This document shows, one piece after another, positions 15,568 through 24,514 of a DNA stretch of 64,000 bases. Numbering within the stretch: the stretch's first letter is position 1; each line of letters opens with the position of its first letter. The notes under the pieces were generated by a model. It searched no databases, was not told the origin of the DNA, and was given only the letters and a program-made list of their open reading frames with translations. The position numbers were made by a program, and so were the translations under genes. Origin of the DNA: Candidatus Kouleothrix ribensis (GTDB taxonomy: Bacteria; Chloroflexota; Chloroflexia; Chloroflexales; Roseiflexaceae); contig JADKGW010000001.1 in assembly GCA_016722075.1 (NCBI GenBank), forward strand, positions 2,294,001 through 2,358,000, given 5' to 3'.

Positions 15568-17238
15568 TTAGCCACCAGCCAGGCCGATCCCGCGCTCGCG
15601 CAGGGTCGCGGCGATCTGCTCGCGGCCGAGGCCGTGGCGGCGCGCCAGCTCGGCGGCGTAGCCGGCCGGCTGGGGCCAGCCCGGTGTGATGCTGTAGCTT
15701 GGCGCGGGCGTGTCGCTATCGCCGGGTAGCGCGCTGGTGCCGGCGACCAGGCTGATCACACTGGCGCCAGCCGCGCCATCGCCGCGCAGGTCGTCGACCA
15801 GCTCGTAGATGTGGGTCACGAAGATCGCGCGCGCGCCCAGCAGCCGCAAGCCGGCCAGGATATCGCGCCCGAGCACGCGGGCTGCGCCGTGGTCGGTGCT
15901 GGCGAGCGGCTCATTCAGCAAGATCAGGCTGGCTGGGCTGGCCTGGTGGAAGATCCACGCCAGCCGCTCGAGCTCTTCGGCCAGCCGCCCACCGCCGATG
16001 TCGGCGCGCTCGGGCGCGGCGAAGTGGCTGTAGATCGCATCAACCGGGCTGATCTGCGCGGCCTGCCCTGCGATCAGCAGGCCGGCCTGCGCCAGCACAT
16101 GGGCCTGGCCGACTGCGCGGGTGTAGGTGGTTTTGCCGCCGCTGTTCGGCCCGGTCAGGATGGCGATCGGCCTGGCCTGATCGAACGCGACCTGATTGGG
16201 CACGACCATGTTTGGCAGCGCGGCGTCGCCCCTGGCCAGCCGCAACCGCAGCGCCAGGTCGAGGCTATAGGCGCCGTCGATCGCACACACGCGCTGGTTG
16301 GCCGGCACGATCGTGGGCCGGCAGAGCGGCAGCCCGGCGGCGCGAATCGTATCGGCCAGCCGTGCGGCGCCCAGGTAGAACGCCAGCTCGGGCGCGAGCG
16401 CAGCCAGGCCGGCGCCGTTGATGCGCGTATAGGCCGCCAGCGCCTCGGCAATCGGCGCGGCCACGCGATCGAGCAGCCGGTTCAGATCGCGGAATAGCTC
16501 GTGCTCGGCGGTGTGCTGGCGATCGTCACTGGCCTTGAACAGCGCAGTAATGCCGCGTAGCGTGTCGGTTGCGGCCCGCTCGCCAAACAAGCGCCCGAGC
16601 AGGCTGCCTTTGCCGCCGACGCGATATGGGTTAATCGCGAGCACGGTCGCCGACTCGGGCCGCAGCTGCCCATCGAGGTTGATGCCGAGCGTAACGCTAC
16701 CGGCCTGCTCGAGCTGGGCGCGCAGGTGCGGCAGCTCGCCCGCCAGGCGCTGGTAGTCGGGCGTGGCCTGGATGGCGGCCAGGAAGTCGCGCAGCGCCTG
16801 CAGCCCGGCCGAGCGCAGCTGATCGCGCGGCGCGGCGAGTGCAGCCGCCAGCCCATCGACACAGGTGACATAGCCGTCGAGCTCGGCCAGGCGCGCGCCG
16901 ACCTGCACCAGCGCGATCGGGTCGCTCCAGTGGCTGGCGCCGCCGGCATTGGCCAGCTCGGCCAGCTGCGGCAGCAGCGTGGCACAGCCGGCCGCCAGCT
17001 CACTCAGGCGCAGCATGTCGTCGAGCACATCCTGGCGGTAGGCGATCACGGCCGGGTCGGCGCACAGCTCGGCCAGCACGCCCGCGACGAAGCGGCTGTG
17101 GCGGCCATCATAGTCGAGCGCGCGAATGATCGCGGACAGCCCGAGGTCGGCCTCGCTGGGGGCCAGCCGCCCAGCCGGGCGGTAGTCGGTGCCGGGTGGG
17201 TAGAGCAAGCTGGGTGCGACGGGGGCTGGGTGGCTCAT
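15568..17238 (-). CDS. MutS-type ATPase (MutS/MutS2-related, no mismatch-binding domain)
   Basis: 556 residues from an ATG at 17238 that overlaps the stop of the upstream gene (ATGA); a longer in-frame reading upstream is not supported. The C-terminal half is a MutS ATPase domain: Walker A GPNSGGKTT (363-371), 'DIGGGRLAEELERLAWIFHQ' and Walker B-like LILLNEPLASTD, in which Asn stands in place of the usual Asp, then 'ARAIFVTHIYEL'. The N-terminal half resembles the helical lever and clamp of MutS ('SRFVAGVLAELCADPAVIAYRQDVLDDML') but lacks the mismatch-recognition domain. The role is unknown; nucleic-acid structure recognition or DNA-break handling are guesses. It is translationally coupled to the HEPN-like membrane protein. 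Confidence 0.8.
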   Translation of the reverse strand: MSHPAPVAPSLLYPPGTDYRPAGRLAPSEADLGLSAIIRALDYDGRHSRFVAGVLAELCADPAVIAYRQDVLDDMLRLSELAAGCATLLPQLAELANAGGASHWSDPIALVQVGARLAELDGYVTCVDGLAAALAAPRDQLRSAGLQALRDFLAAIQATPDYQRLAGELPHLRAQLEQAGSVTLGINLDGQLRPESATVLAINPYRVGGKGSLLGRLFGERAATDTLRGITALFKASDDRQHTAEHELFRDLNRLLDRVAAPIAEALAAYTRINGAGLAALAPELAFYLGAARLADTIRAAGLPLCRPTIVPANQRVCAIDGAYSLDLALRLRLARGDAALPNMVVPNQVAFDQARPIAILTGPNSGGKTTYTRAVGQAHVLAQAGLLIAGQAAQISPVDAIYSHFAAPERADIGGGRLAEELERLAWIFHQASPASLILLNEPLASTDHGAARVLGRDILAGLRLLGARAIFVTHIYELVDDLRGDGAAGASVISLVAGTSALPGDSDTPAPSYSITPGWPQPAGYAAELARRHGLGREQIAATLRERGIGLAGG

Positions 17239-18152
17239 GGTGCTTGGCCGAAGCTCAGGTATTCGCCGGCGCACCAACCCTGCCGCCCGCCCACGTCGAC
17301 ATACCACCAGGTATGCAGCGTACCGTTGACAGGCCCATCGACAACGGTGACCTGCGTGCCGTCGTCGGCAGTAAACAGCAGGGGCGCCGTTTCTTGCGGG
17401 GTAGCGCGGATGTGCAGCCCCCCGTCGGCGCGCACTGTCGCCACGCGCGGGGGCATGCTGGTGCCTACCGGGGCCGGGCTGGGCGGTGCGAGCGTGGCCA
17501 GGCCAGCGGTTGCGGCCGCAGGCTGCACCGCCAGCAAGGGCACAAGCGCGGCATTGCGCACAAGTGTGATCAGCGCCAGGGCCAGCAGCAGCAGGCTCAC
17601 ACCGGCAATCGCCAGCCAGCCAATCGGCGAGCGCTGCTGTGGGGCCGGGCGCGAGCGTATAGCTGGTAGAATGGCGGGTGCAGCAGTAGGGGCGGGCTGA
17701 CGGCCAGGCTGAGCCTTCGCCGGCGCAGCGGGTGGGCGCGGCCGGGGCGCGGCCGGCGTGGCAGCCGGGCCAGGCGGGGTATAGCCGCACAGCCGCTGGG
17801 CCAGGGCAGCGTAGGCTTCGACATCGGCGCGCGAGCCGCTAAAACGGCCGCCGTGCGCCACGCGGGTGCGCGTGCCATTGGTGCGCCAGATCAGATTGCG
17901 ATCGGCCTGACTCAAATCGCGATACAGCATCATCGCGTCGAGCAGGTCTCTCCACTGCACCTTTTTGGGGTCGAGGAAATCGGCGCGCTGGGCCTCGGGC
18001 ACGTGCGTGTCGGCTGCGAGCTGGCTGCGGAATGTATCTTCGAGCGCACCGTGGATGCTCTGCAGCGCCAACCCGAGCATGTCGGCGTCGGTGCCGGCCT
18101 TGGCCAGGCGCTGCAAGCCCAGCTCGAGCTTCATGGTGGCGCTAGGTTCCAT
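17235..18152 (-). CDS. Membrane protein with HEPN-like N-terminus and C-terminal SH3b domain
   Basis: 305 residues from the ATG at 18152. Residues 1-125 are helical and end in an 'RTRVAHGG' motif (Arg95-His100) that fits the Rx4H signature of HEPN domains, many of which are ribonucleases. A Pro/Ala-rich linker (about 130-175) leads to one membrane helix ('IGWLAIAGVSLLLLALALI') and an outside bacterial SH3 domain ('GGLHIRATPQETAPLL...WWYVDVGGRQGWCAGEYL'), usually a cell-wall or peptide-binding module. The stop overlaps the start of the MutS-type gene. The HEPN assignment is by motif only; a regulatory four-helix bundle is an equally possible reading. Confidence 0.6.
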   Translation of the reverse strand: MEPSATMKLELGLQRLAKAGTDADMLGLALQSIHGALEDTFRSQLAADTHVPEAQRADFLDPKKVQWRDLLDAMMLYRDLSQADRNLIWRTNGTRTRVAHGGRFSGSRADVEAYAALAQRLCGYTPPGPAATPAAPRPRPPAAPAKAQPGRQPAPTAAPAILPAIRSRPAPQQRSPIGWLAIAGVSLLLLALALITLVRNAALVPLLAVQPAAATAGLATLAPPSPAPVGTSMPPRVATVRADGGLHIRATPQETAPLLFTADDGTQVTVVDGPVNGTLHTWWYVDVGGRQGWCAGEYLSFGQAP

Positions 18153-18223
18153 CGGCCATGCCTCTGCGCTACGTTCGGGGCGGTGTAGCCGATACCCTAG
18201 CACGAAACCGGCTTTCTGGCAAC

Positions 18224-19042
18224 TCAGGCCCGATTCTGCTCCATCCAGCCCACCGCGTAATCGACCAGCGCGGGCTGCGGCACGAGCAACGCTTCGGCCG
18301 CGCCAACATAGCCACGCCGCTCGAGGCCGGTGTCGCGCGCGAAGTCGGCGCCGATGATCACGAAGTCGGCATCGTCAAGCGCCAGGTCGTCGTAGGCCAC
18401 CCAGCTGCGCACGCCGCCGCGCAGCACCGGCGCGTGGCGCTGCTCGGCGCGCTTGCCGGCGAAGTGCGCGCGGTACTCGGCCAGGTGCAGCGAGGTGTTG
18501 TTGCCATGGCCCACGCCCAGCAGCAGCACCCAGCCGCCCAGGTCGTACACCCGCGCCAGCGGCGAGGTTTCGCCCAGGCCATTGTTCAGCGCGTGGCCAT
18601 CGGCGATGCGCGCAGCATGGCGCCCCCAGGCCGCAAACGAGTCGCTTGGGTGAGCGCTGCGCCGCACCCCCGGCTGCTTGCGGAAGGTCTCGGCGATCGC
18701 GCCCATCTGGCGCGTGGGCGTCAGCTCGGGATCGTAGGCCGGCATCGTGGCGCGGATCGGTTCCCACCACGGCTCGGGCACCGGCGGGTTGTGCCACATG
18801 CCGGGGTCAGACAGGTCGGAGCTGTGGGTTGGCATCACCAGCGTGCCAGCGCTGCCCAGCACCGCTTCGAGCGCCAGAATCACCGCGACCGGCCCGCCAC
18901 AGACCCAGCCGAGCCGGCTGAGCGATGCATGAACCAGCAGGGTTGTGCCCGCTGCGATGCCCAACCTGCCAAAATCGTCGATCAGCGAGGGGATAGTGAC
19001 GGGCGCGTGCTTGTTCGGATCAATTGTGCGATTCTCGGCCAT
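18224..19042 (-). CDS. AAC(3)-family (Antibiotic_NAT) N-acetyltransferase
   Basis: 272 residues from the ATG at 19042, preceded by CCGAGGTG. It matches the aminoglycoside 3-N-acetyltransferase fold: 'GTTLLVHASLSRLGWVCGG' near the N-terminus, 'GTLVMPTHSSDLSDPGMWHN', 'TPTRQMGAIAETFRKQPGV' followed by 'RRSAHPSDSFAAWG', and 'LLLGVGHGNNTSLHLAEY'. Such enzymes transfer acetyl from acetyl-CoA to amino groups of aminoglycosides; chromosomal members in environmental bacteria often have other or unknown substrates. It sits 31 bp downstream of ABC exporter gene B1 on the same strand, so modification plus export of the same compound class is a fair speculation. Confidence 0.85.
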   Translation of the reverse strand: MAENRTIDPNKHAPVTIPSLIDDFGRLGIAAGTTLLVHASLSRLGWVCGGPVAVILALEAVLGSAGTLVMPTHSSDLSDPGMWHNPPVPEPWWEPIRATMPAYDPELTPTRQMGAIAETFRKQPGVRRSAHPSDSFAAWGRHAARIADGHALNNGLGETSPLARVYDLGGWVLLLGVGHGNNTSLHLAEYRAHFAGKRAEQRHAPVLRGGVRSWVAYDDLALDDADFVIIGADFARDTGLERRGYVGAAEALLVPQPALVDYAVGWMEQNRA

Positions 19043-19073
19043 GCATACACCTCGGAAATGCCGAACGTACCCA

Positions 19074-20987
19074 CTAGTCGCCAAACGCGCCCACCTGCTC
19101 GATATACTCGAGGCTCTGGTGGCGGAAGTAGGTGTTGTACAGCTCGGCGTAGTGCCCACCCTGCGCCAGCAGCTGGCCGTGCGTGCCTTGCTCGATGATC
19201 TGGCCTGCGCGCAGCACAATGATCCGGTCGGCCGCGCGCACAGTCGAGAGCCGGTGCGCGATGATCAGGCTGGTACGCTCGCGCATCACCACATCGAGGC
19301 CTTCCTGGATCTGCGCCTCGGTGAACGGGTCGATGCTGGCGGTGGCCTCGTCAAGAATGAAGATCGACGGATCTTGCAGCAGCACGCGCGCGAGCGCCAC
19401 CAGCTGGCGCTGGCCCAGCGAGAGCCGCGCGCCGCGCTCGCCCACGTCGGTTTCCAGGCCGCGCGGCAGGTCGTCGACCCACTCGCCGCCGCCGAGCTTA
19501 CGGGCGGCCAGCGACACCTCGGCATCGCTCGCGCCGGGCCGGCCATAGCGAATATTGTCGGCCACGGTGCCTGCGAACAGGAACGGCACCTGCGGCACCA
19601 GGCCCACCTGGCGGCGGTACTGCGCCAGGTCGAGCGTGCGGATGTCGCGCCCGTCGATCAGCAGGCGCCCGCCCTGGAACTCGTAGAAGCGCGTGATCAG
19701 GCGCGCCAGGCTCGATTTGCCGGCGCCGGTGTGCCCAACGATCGCGAGCGTCTGGCCCGGCGGGATGGCCAGCGAGAAATCGGGGAGCACCCAGGCTTCA
19801 GACACGGAGAGCGGGAAAGCGGGAGACACAGAGACTCGCTCGCCGCCATCAGCGTGCCCGGCGTCTCCGTGTCTGCGTGTCTCTGTGTCTCCCTGGCGCT
19901 CGTCGTACCGAAACTGCACGTGCTCAAATTCAATCTCGCCGCGCAAATGGCCCACCGGCTCGTTAGCCGCCTGCACCACCTGCGACTCGGCATCGATCAG
20001 CGCGAACACGCGCTCGCTGGCCGCCAGCCCCTGCTGAAACTGGCTCCAGAACGAGGCGATGCCGGTGAGCGGGTACAAGAAGATATTCAGCGTCTGCACG
20101 AACAGAAACCACTCGCCGTTCGAGAGCACGCCGCCGAGCACGCGCCGGCCGCCGTAGTACACCACCAGCGCCGTCACGACGCCGCTGATGATATCGAGCG
20201 TCGGGAAAATCGTGTTCAGCACGAGCCCGCGCATCAGCCGCACGCGATAGGCCAGCGCGTTCGTCTTGCGGAAATCGCTATAGATCGCGGCCTCCTGGCG
20301 GAAGCCCTTGGCCACCGCAATGCCGCTGACGGTCTCCTGAATCACGGCGTTGACCTCGGCGGTGGCGCGCTGGCCGCGCTGGGTCGTCCAGCGCGCCAGG
20401 CGGCGGAAGCTCAGCGCAGCCACGAACACAATCGGCGTGACTGCCAGCACCAGCAGCGCCAGGCTTAGGTTGATCGTGAACAGCACGATCGTAATGATCG
20501 TCACCAGCAGCAGCTGGCTGATCAGCTCGATCGTCAGGGTCACGACATTCGAGAAGTCCTGGGTGTCCGAGGTCACGCGGCTGACGATCTTGCCCGAGGA
20601 GTACTGGTCGTAGAACGACAGGTCGCGCTCCATTACGGCGGCAAAGGCGCCTTCGCGCAGCTGCAGCACCACATCGCCCACCACCCGCGCCGACAGGCGC
20701 TGGCGCAAGAAGTTGAAGAACCAGCCCAGGGTGCTGAGCACCAGCACCGTGCCGGCCAGCGCCAGCGCCAGCTGCGCAGCCGGGTTGCCGGCCAGCGCGT
20801 CGATCCCGCGCGAGATCACCACCGGCACGATCGTCTCGGCCAGGGTGGCCAGCGCAACCATGCCGGCCACGCCGGCCATTGCGCGGGTGTGCGGCCGGAA
20901 GTACGCGCCGATCCGCCGCACCAGCGCGCGGTCGCCGTAGTTGCGATCGTAATCCTCGGCCTCCAGGCCGTCGAGGACGAAGCCCAT
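19074..20987 (-). CDS. ABC exporter half-transporter B1 (TMD-NBD)
   Basis: 637 residues, a close paralogue of A1: Walker A GHTGAGKSS, altered signature LSLGQRQL, Walker B IFILDEATASID with the catalytic Glu, and the same inserted low-complexity linker at residues 365-389, encoded by an inverted-repeat DNA element. The membrane domain (residues 1-310) is much more diverged from A1 than the ATPase domain, where long stretches of DNA are nearly identical (for example 2321-2430 against 19121-19230). Partner subunit B2 is upstream, separated by the phosphatase gene. Start ATG has AAGG upstream. Confidence 0.9.
   Translation of the reverse strand: MGFVLDGLEAEDYDRNYGDRALVRRIGAYFRPHTRAMAGVAGMVALATLAETIVPVVISRGIDALAGNPAAQLALALAGTVLVLSTLGWFFNFLRQRLSARVVGDVVLQLREGAFAAVMERDLSFYDQYSSGKIVSRVTSDTQDFSNVVTLTIELISQLLLVTIITIVLFTINLSLALLVLAVTPIVFVAALSFRRLARWTTQRGQRATAEVNAVIQETVSGIAVAKGFRQEAAIYSDFRKTNALAYRVRLMRGLVLNTIFPTLDIISGVVTALVVYYGGRRVLGGVLSNGEWFLFVQTLNIFLYPLTGIASFWSQFQQGLAASERVFALIDAESQVVQAANEPVGHLRGEIEFEHVQFRYDERQGDTETRRHGDAGHADGGERVSVSPAFPLSVSEAWVLPDFSLAIPPGQTLAIVGHTGAGKSSLARLITRFYEFQGGRLLIDGRDIRTLDLAQYRRQVGLVPQVPFLFAGTVADNIRYGRPGASDAEVSLAARKLGGGEWVDDLPRGLETDVGERGARLSLGQRQLVALARVLLQDPSIFILDEATASIDPFTEAQIQEGLDVVMRERTSLIIAHRLSTVRAADRIIVLRAGQIIEQGTHGQLLAQGGHYAELYNTYFRHQSLEYIEQVGAFGD
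19808..19897. repeat. Interspersed inverted-repeat element in frame within ABC gene B1
   Basis: Arms GGGAGACACAGAGAC at 19821-19835 and the complement at 19879-19893 are exact and match the element at 3022-3094 in paralogue A1, at the same codon positions of the gene. Only the interior differs slightly. Confidence 0.85.
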
Positions 20988-21118
20988 GTGGGGTATCCTT
21001 ACTTACACGACGTACCCGTTCGCCTGTGCGGCAGCTCGTTTCTATGCTCGTATGTTGGTGCGAAGTGCCAACCTTCGAGCAGCTCAATCGAAACGTACCG
21101 TTCTGGCTCTACAGCATA

Positions 21119-21862
21119 CTAGGCGCGCTCGAGCAGGTTTGCGCGCAGCGTCTCGATCTGCGCAGCGCCGATGCCGATCGCCTCGAGGTAGCCGATAATG
21201 CCGCCGTACTGGCCGGCGAGGTAGCCCAGCGTGTGCTGCATCGTTGTGTGCGGCGAGAGGATCATGCGCTCGAAGCGCGCGCGCCGCTCGGCCGCAATCG
21301 TTGGGCGCTCTATGTCGAACAGCGGCGCAAGCCGGGCGTAGCTCAGCGCATAATCGCCGGCGATCGTCGGCTCGTCGACGCCCAGCGCACCGAGTGTGAG
21401 CGCCACCACCAGGCCGGTGCGATCCTTGCCGACCGCGCAGTGTACCAGCAGCGGCGCGCTCGAGGCTGCGACCACCGCCGTCATGATTGTGTGCAGCTGT
21501 GGCCGGCACATGTCGATCAGCCGCACGTACAGCTCTTCGAGCGTAGTGGCCGGCGCGTCGATCGCCGCGGCAGACGCGTCGTCGAACATAGGCAGGTTAC
21601 GATAGATCGGCTGGCCGGCCGACGCGAAGACATTCGGCTTGCGCACGGTCTCCGAGGGCCGGCGCAGGTCGATGATCGTACGCAGCCCGTGGTCGCGCAG
21701 GGTTTGCTGGCCAGCCGGCGTCAGCGCGTGCAGGCTATCGGAGCGCAGCAGCCGGCGCCAGCGCACACGCCGGCCATCGCCGGTGGTATAGCCGCCAGCA
21801 TCGCGGAGGTTGTAGCTTAGGTCGAGCGGAAGGTGGCGCTCGTGGTGGTTCAGCGTCGTCAT
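21119..21862 (-). CDS. Tyrosine-protein phosphatase (Y_phosphatase3 type)
   Basis: 247 residues from the ATG at 21862 (GGAGCACC upstream), chosen over an in-frame ATG at 21910. The catalytic loop HCAVGKDRTG (141-150, nucleophile Cys142, Arg148) and the N-terminal 'NLRDAGGYTTGDGRRVRWRRLLRSD' identify the family related to IphP and to Mycobacterium PtpB, which dephosphorylates phosphotyrosine or phosphoinositides. A general-acid region 'SETVRKP' and 'FDIERPTIAAERRARFERMI' follow family expectations. It lies between the two genes of ABC exporter B (82 and 131 bp from them, same strand), an unusual insertion into a heterodimer operon. Confidence 0.88.
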   Translation of the reverse strand: MTTLNHHERHLPLDLSYNLRDAGGYTTGDGRRVRWRRLLRSDSLHALTPAGQQTLRDHGLRTIIDLRRPSETVRKPNVFASAGQPIYRNLPMFDDASAAAIDAPATTLEELYVRLIDMCRPQLHTIMTAVVAASSAPLLVHCAVGKDRTGLVVALTLGALGVDEPTIAGDYALSYARLAPLFDIERPTIAAERRARFERMILSPHTTMQHTLGYLAGQYGGIIGYLEAIGIGAAQIETLRANLLERA

Positions 21863-21944
21863 TGAGTAGGTGCTCCGTTGTGTGTTGTAGTGCGGTAGCG
21901 ACGGCATCACAACCAGGCGCTAGTCGCGTATGGCCCGGCCAACG

Positions 21945-23807
21945 CTACACGCCGGCCGGCAGGCCAGGCAGCGGCGGCTGGGCGGCGTTGCGCTCGTAGC
22001 GCGCGAAGATATGCCGGTAGGCCTCGCTGGTAGCCATCAGCTCGGCGTGCGCGCCCTGCGCCACCAGCTCGCCGCGCCGCATCACCAGAATGCGATCGGC
22101 CCAGCGGATCTGCGAGATGCGGTGGGTGATCAGCAGGGTGGTGCGGCCCTTCTGAATGCGGCGCATGGCCTGCTGGATCAGGTCTTCGGTGGCGCTGTCG
22201 ATCGCGCTGGTCGAGTCGTCGAGGATCAGGATGCGCGGGTTGGTCAGGAACGCGCGCGCAATCGCGATGCGCTGGCGCTGCCCGCCCGAGAGCGTCACGC
22301 CGCGCTCGCCCACCACGGTGTCGTAGCCATGCGGCAGCTGCACAATAAACGCGTGGGCCTGGGCCTCGCGCGCGGCCGCCTCGATCTGCGCGGGTGTGGC
22401 GTCGCCGGCCGCACCAAAGGCGATGTTCTCGGCAATTGTGCGCGAGAACAGGAAGATATCCTGCTCGATCGTCGAGATCTGCGAGCGCAGCGACTGCAGG
22501 CTCCAGTCGCGCACGTCCACGCCGTCGATCAGCACGCGCCCGCCCGAGGTGTCGTAGGTGCGGTTCACCAGCTTGGTCAGCGTGCTCTTGCCGCTGCCGG
22601 TCTGCCCGACGATCGCGATCGTCTCGCCGGGCCGGGCCTCGAACGAGATATTGCGCAGAACCGCGAACCGCGAATTGAGCGCCGGCTCGCCGTCATCCGG
22701 CACCTGGTTCTCGGCGCCTGGTTCCTGGTAGCCAAAGCTCACGTGCTCGAAGGCCAGCGCGCCGGCGATCGGCTGGGCCAGGCCCACGGCATTTTCATCC
22801 AGCTCGGCCTCTTCGCGGATGAGCGCCAGGATGCGCTCGGCGCCGGCCAGGCCCAGCTGCACCAGCGAGAAGCTGAACAGCGAGATGAAGGTTGGGAAGC
22901 GCAGCACGCCCAGCAGGCCCATGAACGCCACCACCTGGCCGATCGTCAGCGTGCCGCGCATAAACAGCAGCAGCGCGTGGCCAAAGCCCAGGCCAAACAT
23001 GATCCCGAACAGCAGCAGCGGCAGGTAGCGCGCCTTGATCCGGCCCTCGCGCACGAACAGGTCGCGGTAGCCGCGCGCGCTCTGGGCAAACCGCTGGCGC
23101 TCCTCTGGCTCTTGGGCGTAGCCCTTGACCACCTCGATGCCCGAGATCGCCTCGGCCAGGCGCGCGTTCATGGCGCCAAACTGGCCCCGCAGCGCGCCCG
23201 ACACCGGGTTGAGCGCACGGCTGTAGCCGCGCAGCGCCAGCACAAAGCTCACCAGAAACAGCAGCGGCACCAGCAGCAGCTCGGCGCGCACGCTGGCAAT
23301 CCCGAGCAGCGGCATGATCACGAACAGCACCGACTCGGCGATCAGCGCGGCGCCGGGGCTGATCATCAGGTTGAGCTGCTGCACATCGTTGGTGGCGCGC
23401 GCCATGATGTCGCCGGCCTGCTGGCGGTTGTGGAAGGTCTGGCTCTTACCCAGCAGGCTGATGTACAGCTCTTCGCGCGCGTCGCGCTCGAGCCGCTGCG
23501 CCAGCGTCTCGACCATCGAGACGCGGCCGAGGTCGATCAGGCCCACGCCGCAGCGCGCAGCCAGCACCGCCAGCGCGATCCACAGCAGGTCGGCCAGCTG
23601 CGACCCCGGCCTGGCGGCCAGGTCGAACGCGCGGCCCACCAGGATCGAGCCCAGGTTGTAGAGCGTGCTGGTGCAGACATTACCCAGCAGCGTGCCGATC
23701 GGCAGCCAGGGGTAGCGCATGATGTGCGAGATAATCCAGCGCAACGGTGTGCGCCGGTCGTAGGCATATTCGTCGGCGACGGTGAACTCACTACGGATCA
23801 GGGCCAA
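21945..23807 (-). CDS. ABC exporter half-transporter B2 (TMD-NBD)
   Basis: 620 residues, starting at a TTG (23807) with GAGGT just upstream; no nearby ATG has a better site. Six membrane helices, then Walker A GQTGSGKST, canonical signature LSGGQRQR and Walker B ILILDDSTSAID (Asp for the catalytic Glu). It pairs with B1 as A2 pairs with A1. The linker insertion (QEPGAENQVPDDGEPALNSR) parallels that of A2 but differs in sequence. The stretch 22189-22388 is base-for-base identical to 4582-4781 in A2 although the membrane domains differ strongly. Confidence 0.9.
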   Translation of the reverse strand: MALIRSEFTVADEYAYDRRTPLRWIISHIMRYPWLPIGTLLGNVCTSTLYNLGSILVGRAFDLAARPGSQLADLLWIALAVLAARCGVGLIDLGRVSMVETLAQRLERDAREELYISLLGKSQTFHNRQQAGDIMARATNDVQQLNLMISPGAALIAESVLFVIMPLLGIASVRAELLLVPLLFLVSFVLALRGYSRALNPVSGALRGQFGAMNARLAEAISGIEVVKGYAQEPEERQRFAQSARGYRDLFVREGRIKARYLPLLLFGIMFGLGFGHALLLFMRGTLTIGQVVAFMGLLGVLRFPTFISLFSFSLVQLGLAGAERILALIREEAELDENAVGLAQPIAGALAFEHVSFGYQEPGAENQVPDDGEPALNSRFAVLRNISFEARPGETIAIVGQTGSGKSTLTKLVNRTYDTSGGRVLIDGVDVRDWSLQSLRSQISTIEQDIFLFSRTIAENIAFGAAGDATPAQIEAAAREAQAHAFIVQLPHGYDTVVGERGVTLSGGQRQRIAIARAFLTNPRILILDDSTSAIDSATEDLIQQAMRRIQKGRTTLLITHRISQIRWADRILVMRRGELVAQGAHAELMATSEAYRHIFARYERNAAQPPLPGLPAGV

Positions 23808-23990
23808 GCGTACCTCGCACTAATGCAACGGGGGGTAATCAGGCGCACTCTATAATGCCCGAAGCAGCACAAATTTGCAATCGGTCGCGCGGCCTATTCA
23901 TGTCGGCTTCGCTTGATCACGCCAGGCTTGCGCAGCGAAAAGCCGTACACGAAGGAGAACAGCAGATTGGTTACCTGTGCTGGCCCGGCT

Positions 23991-24479
23991 TTACGTGCCC
24001 AGCTGCGCCACGGCGGCGCGCAGCGCCGCCAGGTGCTCGGCCTCGTGGTCGCGCAGCGCCACCAGCAGATACTCGGGCAGCGTGCCGGCCCAGGTGTCCC
24101 ACAGCTGGCGCCGGGCCAGCGTGGCCGGGGCCAGCCCGCGCACGAAGGCCAGCAGCTCGTCGCGCGTACGCTCGAGCTCCATCAGCTGCTCGTCGGGCGT
24201 CAGCTCTTCGCGCTCGGCCACTTCTTCGGCGTTGAAGTGCGCCTGGTCGGCGATTCGCGCGCGCAGGTCGGGCGGCGTCGCGCCGGTAGCTACCCGCGCG
24301 GGCAATGTGCGCACCACCCACTCCTCCCAGGCCACGATGTGCGCCAGCACATTCTTGATCGACCAGTCGCCCACGACAGCCTTGCGGTCGAGCGTAGCCT
24401 CGTCGAGCGCGGCAATTGTCGCGAGTAGCTCGCTGCGGGTGCTGTGCAGCAGCGCAAGCAGCTGTTCGGGTGATACCAT
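23991..24479 (-). CDS. DinB/ClbS-like four-helix-bundle protein
   Basis: 162 residues from the ATG at 24479, selected because GGAAGGG lies upstream; an ATG nine codons earlier is less well placed. The pattern 'LLATIAALDEATLDRKAVVGDWSIKNVLAHIVAWEEW' followed by 'RDHEAEHLAAL' is that of the DinB-2/DfsB superfamily, cytosolic four-helix bundles with a histidine-coordinated metal; known members include thiol transferases and the colibactin-resistance protein ClbS. His at 'LAHIVAW' and 'DHEAEH' are candidate ligands. The substrate is unknown. The next gene (epimerase) ends just upstream on the same strand. Confidence 0.75.
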   Translation of the reverse strand: MVSPEQLLALLHSTRSELLATIAALDEATLDRKAVVGDWSIKNVLAHIVAWEEWVVRTLPARVATGATPPDLRARIADQAHFNAEEVAEREELTPDEQLMELERTRDELLAFVRGLAPATLARRQLWDTWAGTLPEYLLVALRDHEAEHLAALRAAVAQLGT

Positions 24480-24514
24480 CGCCCATCCCTTCCACAGGCG
24501 TTGCATGTCGCACG

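Noticed and set aside
17239..17790. N-terminal extension of the MutS-type protein
   Set aside because: The frame continues upstream but this part overlaps the HEPN-like gene in another frame, has a Cys/Arg-rich random look, and the ATGA overlap gives a natural start at 17238.
23808..23990. Promoter for the exporter B operon
   Set aside because: A minus-strand TTGCAA/CATTAT pair with 17-base spacing and a plus-strand TATAAT were seen, but each hexamer pair matches poorly or lacks a partner, so neither is called.
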